A DNA stretch of 48,283 bases from Nanobdellota archaeon (GTDB lineage: Archaea > Nanobdellota > Nanobdellia > Pacearchaeales > GW2011-AR1): assembly GCA_030648285.1 (NCBI GenBank), contig JAUSIC010000003.1, positions 1 through 48,283 of the forward strand, written 5' to 3'. Shown one piece after another: positions 1 through 7,351 of this stretch (its first letter is position 1; each line of letters begins with the position of its first letter). The notes beneath the pieces were generated by a model, which saw nothing but the letters and a program-made list of their open reading frames with translations, was not told the DNA's origin and searched no databases. A program made the position numbers and the translations under genes.

Positions 1-54
1 CCAGAAGAAATAAAAAAAGTAAAGAAGACAAAGAAGAAGGGGGCTAGTGAGTAA
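1..54 (+). CDS. C-terminal tail of upstream CDS, probably ribosomal protein S3 (partial)
   Basis: Open frame PEEIKKVKKTKKKGASE* ending at 54; lysine-rich tail directly upstream of L29, as S3 is in archaeal operons. Confidence 0.5.
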   Translation, partial: PEEIKKVKKTKKKGASE

Positions 55-66
55 TAACGAAATAAC

Positions 67-243
67 ATGGCAAAATTAAAATCAAAAGATATTCAAAAAA
101 TGAGTAAACAAGAAAAGGAAAAGAAATTAAAAGAACTTAAAATGGAATTAGTGAAGTCAAAAGCAGGTTCTGCAAAAGGCGGAAGTTCAAGGACAAAGGA
201 AATTAAAAAAATTATTGCAAGAATCATCACGCTCAACAAATAA
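67..243 (+). CDS. rpl29: 50S ribosomal protein L29 (uL29)
   Basis: 58 aa MAKLKSKDIQKMSKQEKEKKLKELKMELVKSKAGSAKGG..., typical L29 and in the operon position. Confidence 0.85.
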   Translation: MAKLKSKDIQKMSKQEKEKKLKELKMELVKSKAGSAKGGSSRTKEIKKIIARIITLNK

Positions 244-540
244 ATGGAAATATGTCCAAAATGTGGCTTGCCAATGCAGGCCTGTGTTTGTGAACAAATC
301 ACAAAGGGTTCACAAAGGATAAAGGTAACGCTCGATAAGAAGCGTTATGGGAAAATCGTAACTGTCGTAACAGGGTTTGACAGCAGCATTGACGTACAGA
401 AAATCGCCAAGTCTCTGAAAAATGAGCTTGCTTGCGGTGGAACGTCAAAGAACAACGAAGTTGAGCTGCAAGGAGATCACTCGAAGAAAATTCGAGCAAT
501 CCTGGTTAAACTCGGGTTCAACGAAGAATCTATAGATTAA
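244..540 (+). CDS. Translation initiation factor 1 (SUI1/eIF1)
   Basis: 98 aa with CPKCGLP...C zinc-like N-terminus and KRYGKIVTVVTGFD...LKNELACGGT SUI1 core. Confidence 0.9.
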   Translation: MEICPKCGLPMQACVCEQITKGSQRIKVTLDKKRYGKIVTVVTGFDSSIDVQKIAKSLKNELACGGTSKNNEVELQGDHSKKIRAILVKLGFNEESID

Positions 541-585
541 CCCAACTTATATTCAAAAACACAGAAGAGGAGAAACAGAAAGAAA

Positions 586-957
586 ATGAAAAAAACAGAA
601 ACAAAAGTAGAAGAAAAAGGAAAGAAAATCTTAGTTGGAACTCTTGAGGACTGCCATGACAAAAATTGTCACATTCACGGAAACCTGAAAACTCGTGGAA
701 GAACATTTGAAGGAACAGTTACAAAAAAATTTCCACACAGAATTACAATTGAATTTGAAAGAATGATTTACTCAAGAAAATATGAAAGATACTACAAATC
801 AAAAACAAAACTTCATGCAAAACTTACAAAATGCATGGAAAAATATATTGATGTTGGAGATTTGATAAAAATACAGGAAACACGTCCGTTGAGCAAGATT
901 ATTCATTTTGTTGTTATAGACAAAATAAAAAGCAAGGAGGAAGTTCATAGAAAATGA
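586..957 (+). CDS. rps17: 30S ribosomal protein S17 (uS17)
   Basis: Operon position; RTFEGTVTKKFPHRITIEFER..DVGDLIKIQETRPLSK. Confidence 0.9.
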   Translation: MKKTETKVEEKGKKILVGTLEDCHDKNCHIHGNLKTRGRTFEGTVTKKFPHRITIEFERMIYSRKYERYYKSKTKLHAKLTKCMEKYIDVGDLIKIQETRPLSKIIHFVVIDKIKSKEEVHRK

Positions 958-974
958 GCGCTAATTTCAAATGA
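954..974 (+). other. 6-codon coupling micro-ORF MSANFK* between S17 and L14
   Basis: ATGAGCGCTAATTTCAAATGA; overlaps the S17 stop by ATGA and the L14 start by ATGA. Confidence 0.4.
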
Positions 975-1372
975 AAGCAATATCAGCAAGAGCAACAAAC
1001 GCATTGAACTTAGGAACAATAGTTGTAATCGCAGATAACAGCGGAGGAAGAATTGGAAGAATAGTCTCTGTAAAGAGAGCAAAAGGAACAAAAGGAAGAC
1101 AAGTGTCAGCGAAAATAGCAGACTGGGTAAAAGTTAGCGTAAGAAAGGGAATACCAGACATGAAAGGAAAAGTCTTTGATGCTGTTGTTATAAGACAAAG
1201 ACAAGCTTATAGAAGACTGACTGGAGAAAGAGTTGCTTTTGAAGACAATGCTGTTGCAATACTCAAGGATGAAAAAGGAAATCCAAAGGGAACACAAATT
1301 AAAGGACCTGTTGCAAGGGAAGTAATGGAAAGATGGAGTTCTGTAGCTAAACTTGCATCAGTTGTATATTAA
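971..1372 (+). CDS. rpl14: 50S ribosomal protein L14 (uL14)
   Basis: Operon position; GTIVVIADNSGGRIGRIVSVKR...AVIRQRQAYRR...VAFEDNAVAIL. Confidence 0.95.
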   Translation: MKAISARATNALNLGTIVVIADNSGGRIGRIVSVKRAKGTKGRQVSAKIADWVKVSVRKGIPDMKGKVFDAVVIRQRQAYRRLTGERVAFEDNAVAILKDEKGNPKGTQIKGPVAREVMERWSSVAKLASVVY

Positions 1373-1373
1373 A

Positions 1374-1826
1374 ATGAACAAGAAATTTTCAAAACATTGG
1401 AAGTCAAGCAGAAAACCAAGAAAACAAAGAAAGTACATAGCAAAAGCTCCGATTCATATAAAGAGAAAAATGCTTCATGTTCAGTTGTCAAAAGAATTAA
1501 GAAAAAAGTATGGAATAAGGAATATAACAATAAACAAAGGAGACACTGTAAAAGTCATGAAAGGGAAATTCAAGAAAAAACAAGGAAAAGTAACAGAAGT
1601 GAATACAAAAAGACTAAGAATATTTGTTGAAGGAGTTCAAGTAAGAAAACAGGATGGAAGCAAAGCAAATGTTTTCATAAGACCTGCGAACTTGCAAATT
1701 GTTGAATTAAATCTTGAGAAGAAAAGAAGCAAGATTGAAAGAATGAAAAAAGAAACCAAAGAAAAAGTAAAAGAAGAAAAAACAGAAAGCAAAGTTAAAG
1801 AAAAAATCACGGAGGAAAAGAAATAA
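1374..1826 (+). CDS. rpl24: 50S ribosomal protein L24 (uL24)
   Basis: KOW motif GDTVKVMKGKFKKKQGKVTEVN; start taken as ATG 1374 (MNKKFSKHWKSSRKPRKQRKY). Confidence 0.92.
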   Translation: MNKKFSKHWKSSRKPRKQRKYIAKAPIHIKRKMLHVQLSKELRKKYGIRNITINKGDTVKVMKGKFKKKQGKVTEVNTKRLRIFVEGVQVRKQDGSKANVFIRPANLQIVELNLEKKRSKIERMKKETKEKVKEEKTESKVKEKITEEKK

Positions 1827-1876
1827 TGACAGAACTAAAGTTCAGCACAAATAAAAATTCGGGAGAATTTTCATAA
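1826..1876 (+). other. Leader micro-ORF (16 aa, MTELKFSTNKNSGEFS*) coupled to S4e by TAATG
   Basis: Starts in the TAATG overlap with the L24 stop and ends in the TAATG overlap with the S4e start; 3' half resembles the leader at 28561-28659. Confidence 0.65.
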
Positions 1877-2517
1877 TGACACACTTGAAAAGACAGCAAT
1901 CACCAAAGAGCTGGCCTGTTGTAAGAAAAGGAACAAAATACTTAGTAAAACCCAAATCAAATGGAATTCCAATGCTTATAATTTTAAGAGACATGCTTGA
2001 AGTTGCACAGAACAGAAAAGAAGTAAAGAGGGCAATCAACATGAAAAATATTCTATTGAATCAAAAACAAGTGAAAGATGAAAAAAACAGCGCTGTTTTA
2101 TTTGATACAATAAGTGTTATTCCTACAAAGAAGAATTACAGGATAACTTTCTCTGAAAAAGGAAGATTTCAGCTTGATGAAATAAAAGAAAATGAAACAA
2201 ACAACAAGATAGCAAAAATAATCAACAAGAAAATGCTCAAAGGAAAGAAAACGCAAATTAATCTTAGCGATGGAAGAAATTTCTTGTCTGACTTGAAATG
2301 CAATGTAAATGATTCTGTATTAGTAAATCTAAAAGAAAAGAAAATAGAAAAATGCATTCCATTAAAAGAAAAATCAAACATCTTTGTATTTGAAGGAAAA
2401 CACGTTGGAAAACAAGGAATAATTGAAAAGATAATTCCAGAACAAAAAATGGTTGAAGCAGATGTTAAAGGAAATAAAATTCAGGTTTTAATTAAACAAC
2501 TTATGGTAATAGAATAA
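1876..2517 (+). CDS. rps4e: 30S ribosomal protein S4e
   Basis: MTHLKRQQSPKSWPVVRKGTKYLVKPKSNGIPMLIILRDML..., KOW-like VFEGKHVGKQGIIEKI. Confidence 0.95.
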   Translation: MTHLKRQQSPKSWPVVRKGTKYLVKPKSNGIPMLIILRDMLEVAQNRKEVKRAINMKNILLNQKQVKDEKNSAVLFDTISVIPTKKNYRITFSEKGRFQLDEIKENETNNKIAKIINKKMLKGKKTQINLSDGRNFLSDLKCNVNDSVLVNLKEKKIEKCIPLKEKSNIFVFEGKHVGKQGIIEKIIPEQKMVEADVKGNKIQVLIKQLMVIE

Positions 2518-2518
2518 A

Positions 2519-3013
2519 ATGTCAAACATAATGAGAACAATAAAAATCGAGAAGGTTGTTTTAGGAATAGGTGCAACAGGAGACAATCTTGAGAAAGGAA
2601 TAAAACTTCTTGAATTAATAACAGAGAGAAAAGCTTCAAGAAGAACTTCTGCCAAGAGAATTCCTTCTTTAGGAGTAAGGCCTAAATTGCAAGTAGGAGC
2701 AATTGTTACAATAAGAAAAGAACCTGAGAAGATATTAAAGAGAATGCTTTCTGCAATTGATAATAGATTAAAAACAAAACAAATGAGCGAAAATAATTTT
2801 TCATTCGGAATAAAAGAATATATTGAAATTCCTGGAATGGAATTCCAAAGAGATATTGGAATCATGGGGCTTGACGTAACAGTAGTATTCAAAAGAACAG
2901 GAAGAAGAGTAAAATTAAGAAAAGTCAAAACAGGAAAAGTTCCAAAAAGACAAGTAATAACAAAAGAAGAAATAATTAAATTCATGGAGGACAACTTTCA
3001 GACAAAGTTCTAA
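2519..3013 (+). CDS. rpl5: 50S ribosomal protein L5 (uL5)
   Basis: IEKVVLGIGATGD..., GVRPKLQVGAIVTIRKEP, operon position. Confidence 0.92.
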   Translation: MSNIMRTIKIEKVVLGIGATGDNLEKGIKLLELITERKASRRTSAKRIPSLGVRPKLQVGAIVTIRKEPEKILKRMLSAIDNRLKTKQMSENNFSFGIKEYIEIPGMEFQRDIGIMGLDVTVVFKRTGRRVKLRKVKTGKVPKRQVITKEEIIKFMEDNFQTKF

Positions 3014-3014
3014 A

Positions 3015-3245
3015 ATGACAGCAAGCGATTGGAAAAAAGTATTAAAACAGATTGAAAACAAACCTGTAAAAAGGGACAAATTTACTAAACATAACAAGCC
3101 AAAGCAAAGAACAACAGGAATTGCAATGAAAAAATGCGAAAGATGTGGAAGATTTGGCGCTCATATCAGTTCATATGGATTAAACTTATGCCGACACTGC
3201 TTCAGGGAAACTGCAGTAGAAATCGGTTTCAAAAAATACAACTAA
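3015..3245 (+). CDS. rps14: 30S ribosomal protein S14 (uS14), zinc-binding
   Basis: CERCGRFGAHISSYGLNLCRHCFRE. Confidence 0.93.
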   Translation: MTASDWKKVLKQIENKPVKRDKFTKHNKPKQRTTGIAMKKCERCGRFGAHISSYGLNLCRHCFRETAVEIGFKKYN

Positions 3246-3246
3246 A

Positions 3247-3303
3247 ATGTCAACTCCATTCCACAATTTCAAATTAAATAAAATGATGACAGCAAAATTG
3301 TAA
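3247..3303 (+). other. 18-aa micro-ORF (MSTPFHNFKLNKMMTAKL*) between S14 and S8
   Basis: ATG 2 nt after the S14 stop; TAA 1 nt before the S8 ATG; fills the intergenic space exactly. Confidence 0.4.
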
Positions 3304-3304
3304 A

Positions 3305-3685
3305 ATGTCGCAAGATATTGTTTCGGACGCATTAAACATGATAAGAAATGCCAAAAGGGCAAGAAGAGATAGTGTGAAAATCAATAGAATATCAAATCTC
3401 TTAATCGAAGTTCTGAAAATAATGAAAGAGAAAGAAGCAATAAAGAAATACAAGATTGACAGCAAGGAAAAATCAATAGAAGTAACATTCGGAGATTTCA
3501 CAGAATGCAGAGCAATAAAGCCAAGATTCACTGCAGACAAAACTCAAATTGAAAAATACAGAAGAAGATATCTTCCTGCAAGAAACTTAGGAACAATAAT
3601 CATTTCAACAAATAAAGGATTAATGACTCACGAAGAGGCATTTGCAGAAGGAATTGGAGGAATCCTTGTTGCGTATTTTTATTAA
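3305..3685 (+). CDS. rps8: 30S ribosomal protein S8 (uS8)
   Basis: DIVSDALNMIRNAKRARRDSV..., NLGTIIISTNKGLMTHEEA. Confidence 0.93.
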   Translation: MSQDIVSDALNMIRNAKRARRDSVKINRISNLLIEVLKIMKEKEAIKKYKIDSKEKSIEVTFGDFTECRAIKPRFTADKTQIEKYRRRYLPARNLGTIIISTNKGLMTHEEAFAEGIGGILVAYFY

Positions 3686-3686
3686 A

Positions 3687-3944
3687 ATGAACGAAAAACC
3701 AAGAATAGAAAACAGAGTATCTGGATTAGGAAGAGCAGTAATATTTGGAGGAATTGCTATTCTTTATAGTAATCTTCTTTCTAATAATTTATTGGGGAAT
3801 AGTCTTAAAACTATTATGGATGCTGGATGTGCAATAGTAGCTACTGATGGTATCGGAGATTTAGTTACTGGACAAAATCATTATTTATCTTCAAGATTAA
3901 TTAAACATCTTAATGAAAGGAGAAATTTGAAATATTTAATATAA
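3687..3944 (+). CDS. Small hydrophobic hypothetical protein inserted between S8 and L6
   Basis: 85 aa from MNEKPRIENRVSGLGRAVIFGGIAILYSNLL; hydrophobic segment; operon-compatible spacing; family not recognised. Confidence 0.6.
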   Translation: MNEKPRIENRVSGLGRAVIFGGIAILYSNLLSNNLLGNSLKTIMDAGCAIVATDGIGDLVTGQNHYLSSRLIKHLNERRNLKYLI

Positions 3945-3945
3945 C

Positions 3946-4488
3946 ATGAAAAAAGATTTATCGCAAACAATTGAAATTCCAGAAGGAGTGGAAGCGAACA
4001 TAGACGGAAGTTCAATCACTGTAAAGGGAAGCAAAGGAGAAAACAAAAGGACATTCAATGTCACAAATCTTTCTTTTGAGAAAAAAGGAAATAAAATAGT
4101 TGTTGGAAACAAAAAAGCAACAAAAAAAGACAAAAGAATGATGAACACAATTGCAGCACATGTCAAGAACATGATAAAAGGAGTTCAGGAAAAATTTGAA
4201 TACAAATTAAAAGTGTGCTTCAGCCATTTCCCAATCACAGTTGAATTAAAAGGAAATGAAGGAATAATAAAAAATTTCTTGGGAGAAAAAACACCAAGAA
4301 AAATGAAAATCAAAGAAGGTGCAGAAGTGAAAGTGGACAAAGATATAATCACAATAACCTCAACAGACAAGGAGATAGCAGGAAAAGTTGCAGCTGATTT
4401 TGAAAGAGCAACATGGATAAGAATGAGAGATAGAAGAATTTTCCAAGATGGCATTTTCATAACAAGTAAAGCAGGAGAAGATATCTGA
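3946..4488 (+). CDS. rpl6: 50S ribosomal protein L6 (uL6)
   Basis: IEIPEGVEANIDGSSITVKGSKGEN...; operon position. Confidence 0.93.
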   Translation: MKKDLSQTIEIPEGVEANIDGSSITVKGSKGENKRTFNVTNLSFEKKGNKIVVGNKKATKKDKRMMNTIAAHVKNMIKGVQEKFEYKLKVCFSHFPITVELKGNEGIIKNFLGEKTPRKMKIKEGAEVKVDKDIITITSTDKEIAGKVAADFERATWIRMRDRRIFQDGIFITSKAGEDI

Positions 4489-4964
4489 TGTCTAAAGAAT
4501 TTTTGAAGCGTGGTTGGAAGAGATATTCAAGACTAGGAAGAAAAAGAAAAAAAATAAGAGTATGGAGAAGAGCAGCAGGAAGACAAAACAAGATGAGAGA
4601 AAGAAAAAGAGGATACACAAACATAGTCAGCATTGGTTATGGAAGAGAAAAATCAGGAAGAGGAAAAGTTCAAGACAAAGTTCCTGTAATGGTTCACAAT
4701 CTTAAAGAATTAGCAAAAGTAAAGAAAACTGAAATAGTAATAATCGCAAACGTTGGAAAAAAGAAAAAAATGGAAATAGCAAAAAAAGCAAATGAAATGA
4801 AATTAGATGTTCAAAACTTAAACGTAAAAAGATTTTTGAAGAAAGCAGAAAGAAAAGCGAAACAGATAGGAAATCTGAAAAACGGACAAGCCGTTTTAAA
4901 GAAAGAAGTTAAAAAGGAAGAAAAAAAGACAGAAGTAAAGACTAAGGAGGAAAAGAAAAAATGA
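4488..4964 (+). CDS. rpl32e: 50S ribosomal protein L32e
   Basis: RGWKRYSRLGRKRKKIRVWRRAAGRQNKMRERKRG; position between L6 and L19e. Confidence 0.9.
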   Translation: MSKEFLKRGWKRYSRLGRKRKKIRVWRRAAGRQNKMRERKRGYTNIVSIGYGREKSGRGKVQDKVPVMVHNLKELAKVKKTEIVIIANVGKKKKMEIAKKANEMKLDVQNLNVKRFLKKAERKAKQIGNLKNGQAVLKKEVKKEEKKTEVKTKEEKKK

Positions 4965-5365
4965 ACCTCACAAAGAAAAAAGAATTAGCAAAGAAGACTT
5001 TGAAAGTTGGAAAAGACAGAATTGCATTCGTTGATGCAAGATTAGATGAAATCAAAGAAGCAATAACAAGACAAGATATTCTTGATTTAGTGAACGAAGG
5101 AGCAATCATAGTAAAACCTGTAAAAGGAAGACTGAAAAAAACAAAGAAAAAATCAAGAAGTGTTGGAAACATAAGAAAGAAACCAAATGTGAGGAAGAAA
5201 ACCTATGTAATACTTGTAAGAAAACAAAGAAGTTATGTAGCAGAATTAAAAAGACAAAAAGAAATAACAAATGAAGAATTTAAAATGCTCAGAAGAAAAA
5301 TAAGAAACAAAGATTTCAGAAATAAAGCTCACTTAAGAGAATATAGCCAGGAGATGAAAAAATGA
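4961..5365 (+). CDS. rpl19e: 50S ribosomal protein L19e
   Basis: KKELAKKTLKVGKDRIAFVDARLDEIKEAITRQDILDLVNEGAI. Confidence 0.93.
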   Translation: MNLTKKKELAKKTLKVGKDRIAFVDARLDEIKEAITRQDILDLVNEGAIIVKPVKGRLKKTKKKSRSVGNIRKKPNVRKKTYVILVRKQRSYVAELKRQKEITNEEFKMLRRKIRNKDFRNKAHLREYSQEMKK

Positions 5366-5865
5366 CTAGAATGAGAAAAGTACCAAAGAGAAGAAGACAA
5401 GAAGGAAAAACAGATTATGCAAAAAGAATGAAATTGCTTAAAGGCAATTCTCCAAGAATAATCTTCAGAAGAACAAACAGATACATAATCAGCCAATATG
5501 TAACAAGCAAAGAAGCTCAAGACAAGATAGTTTTCGGAACAAGTTCAAAAGAATTATTGAAACATGGATGGCCGAAAGAAGCATCAGGAAGCTTGAAATC
5601 ATTAACAGCATCTTACTTTACAGGATTTTTAGCAGGAAAGAAAATACTAAAAGAAAAATTAAAAGCTCCAATTCTCGACTTTGGTATGAATCTTGTTCTT
5701 CACAAATCAAGAGAATTTGCATTCATAAAAGGACTTGTTGATTCTGGTGTTAAAATAAAAACAGAAGAAAAAGCCTTTCCTGAAGAATCAAGAATAAAAG
5801 GAGAACACATGAAGAATAAAGTTCCATTCGCAAAAATTAAAGAAAATATAGAAGGAGAAAAATAA
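5362..5865 (+). CDS. rpl18: 50S ribosomal protein L18 (uL18)
   Basis: RRRQEGKTDYAKRMKLLKGNSPRIIFRRTNRYIISQYV. Confidence 0.93.
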   Translation: MTRMRKVPKRRRQEGKTDYAKRMKLLKGNSPRIIFRRTNRYIISQYVTSKEAQDKIVFGTSSKELLKHGWPKEASGSLKSLTASYFTGFLAGKKILKEKLKAPILDFGMNLVLHKSREFAFIKGLVDSGVKIKTEEKAFPEESRIKGEHMKNKVPFAKIKENIEGEK

Positions 5866-5866
5866 A

Positions 5867-5971
5867 ATGACAGAAATAGGAAATTTCACTGCAGACAAGA
5901 AGTCAGCCGTTCGTTCGTCAAAGCCGAGCGACAGCACAAATACAAAATCGGCATGGAGGTATTTTGCATAA
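5867..5971 (+). other. Leader micro-ORF (34 aa, MTEIGNFTADKKSAVRSSKPSDSTNTKSAWRYFA*) coupled to S5 by TAATG
   Basis: ATG 2 nt after the L18 stop; GGAGGT near the 3' end; TAATG overlap with S5; 76 nt identical to the leader at 28584-28659(-); last ~35 nt identical to the prefoldin leader. Confidence 0.75.
5943..5966 (+). promoter_or_regulatory. Putative SD-presenting hairpin CAAAAT-(12 nt with GGAGG)-ATTTTG before S5
   Basis: 6-bp inverted repeat flanking the SD; same layout in other leaders. Confidence 0.45.
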
Positions 5972-6732
5972 TGGCAGAAGAAAAAACAGAAGAACAAATC
6001 AGCCAGGAAATGCTGGAAAAAGAACTTGAAAAAGAAATAATAGAAAAACAAGTAGTAGAAAGAAGCAAAGAAGAAATGGAGAGGGATGACAAGATTGCTT
6101 CTTGGGTTCCAAAAACAAAACTTGGAAGAGAAGTAAAAGAAGGAAAAATCAAAAAAATAGATGAAATTCTTGATGCTAAGCAAAAAATCTTAGAAGAACA
6201 AATTGTTGAAAAATTGCTTAATCTAAAATCAGATTTAATTTCAATTGGGCAATCAAAAGGAAAATTCGGTGGAGGAAAAAGAAGAGCCTGGAGACAAACT
6301 CAAAGAAAAACAAAAGAAGGGAATGTTCCGACTTTCTCAACAATGGCTGTTGTAGGAGATGGAAATGGGCATGTAGGAGTAGGCATGGGAGAAGCAAAAG
6401 AAACTCTTCCTGCAAGAGACAAAGCAATAAGAAAAGCAAAAATAAATATTATAAAAATTATCAGAGGATGCTCAAGTTTTGATTGCAATTGTTCTGAACC
6501 TCACACAATTCCATTTCAAGTAGAAGGAAAATCAGGAAGTGTAAGAATAACCTTGATTCCAGCACCTCAAGGAACAGGATTAGTTATCGGAAATGAATTG
6601 AAAAAAGTATTAAAACTCGCAGGAATTAAAGATGTATATAGCAAGACATTTGGAAGCATTAGAACAACTTTTAATTTTGTTCAAGCTTGCATGGATGCCT
6701 TGAAGAAAACAAACCCAATTTATAGAAAATGA
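5971..6732 (+). CDS. rps5: 30S ribosomal protein S5 (uS5), extended N-terminus
   Basis: VGDGNGHVGVGMGEAKETLPARDKAIRKAKINIIKI...; start assigned to ATG 5971 behind GGAGGT rather than ORF-track start 5953. Confidence 0.95.
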   Translation: MAEEKTEEQISQEMLEKELEKEIIEKQVVERSKEEMERDDKIASWVPKTKLGREVKEGKIKKIDEILDAKQKILEEQIVEKLLNLKSDLISIGQSKGKFGGGKRRAWRQTQRKTKEGNVPTFSTMAVVGDGNGHVGVGMGEAKETLPARDKAIRKAKINIIKIIRGCSSFDCNCSEPHTIPFQVEGKSGSVRITLIPAPQGTGLVIGNELKKVLKLAGIKDVYSKTFGSIRTTFNFVQACMDALKKTNPIYRK

Positions 6733-7013
6733 AAAGTGCAACAGAGATTAAACAAGTAAGAAATTTAGAAGATTTAAGAGAAATACATGTAGATGATGCT
6801 GTTGAAGTTCCAACAATAGAAGCAAGAGGAATTGTTTATGGTTTTGATAAATTGTATGGATGGATGGACTTAATAGAAGATTGGGGTAATGGGTTATTAC
6901 AAGTGATGTATGTATTTAACAGAGATGAGATAATATTAAACAGCAGTACACTATTAAAAAAAGATGTTGAAAAATATGAAGCTAAATTAAGAGAAGTGGG
7001 GGTTATCAAATGA
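6729..7013 (+). CDS. Hypothetical protein (94 aa) inserted between S5 and L30
   Basis: Overlapping start/stop (ATGA) with both S5 and L30; no family recognised. Confidence 0.7.
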   Translation: MKSATEIKQVRNLEDLREIHVDDAVEVPTIEARGIVYGFDKLYGWMDLIEDWGNGLLQVMYVFNRDEIILNSSTLLKKDVEKYEAKLREVGVIK

Positions 7014-7351
7014 TAGCAATAATAAGAATAACAGGGCAAATCAATCTTAGTGAGAACATAAAAGAAACTTTCCAAAGATTAAATCTAAAGAAAAAATATA
7101 CATGCATTGTTATTGAAGAAATGAATGATGTGCAAAAAGGAATGCTTAAAAAAATCAAAGACTTTGTTGCATACGGAGAATTAAACAAAGAAACTTATGA
7201 CAAGTTAGTTGAAAAAAGAGGACAAAAAGAAAAAAATATTTTCAGATTGCATCCTGCAAGAGGGGGAATCAATACAAAGAAAGCTTTTCCTAAAGGAGTT
7301 TTAGGAAATCACAAGCAAGAAATAAATAAATTAGTGGAGAGAATGCTCTAA
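7010..7351 (+). CDS. rpl30: 50S ribosomal protein L30 (uL30)
   Basis: MIAIIRITGQINLSENIKETFQRLNLKKKYTCIVIEE...FRLHPARGG. Confidence 0.92.
   Translation: MIAIIRITGQINLSENIKETFQRLNLKKKYTCIVIEEMNDVQKGMLKKIKDFVAYGELNKETYDKLVEKRGQKEKNIFRLHPARGGINTKKAFPKGVLGNHKQEINKLVERML

Noticed and set aside
2488-2994. Antisense ORF 168 aa opposite L5
   Set aside because: Overlaps a confident ribosomal protein on the other strand; composition is a mirror of it.
5953-5970. ATG 5953 (and the equivalent ATG 10139) as starts of S5 and prefoldin with a common MEVFCI extension
   Set aside because: That ATG overlaps the GGAGG Shine-Dalgarno itself; the shared hexapeptide is better explained as read-through of the leader's SD module, with the true start at TAATG (5971 and 10157). 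An alternative start cannot be fully excluded.
5788-6183. Antisense ORF 131 aa across the L18 end, S5 leader and S5 start
   Set aside because: Low-complexity F/S-rich shadow of Lys/Glu-rich coding sequence.
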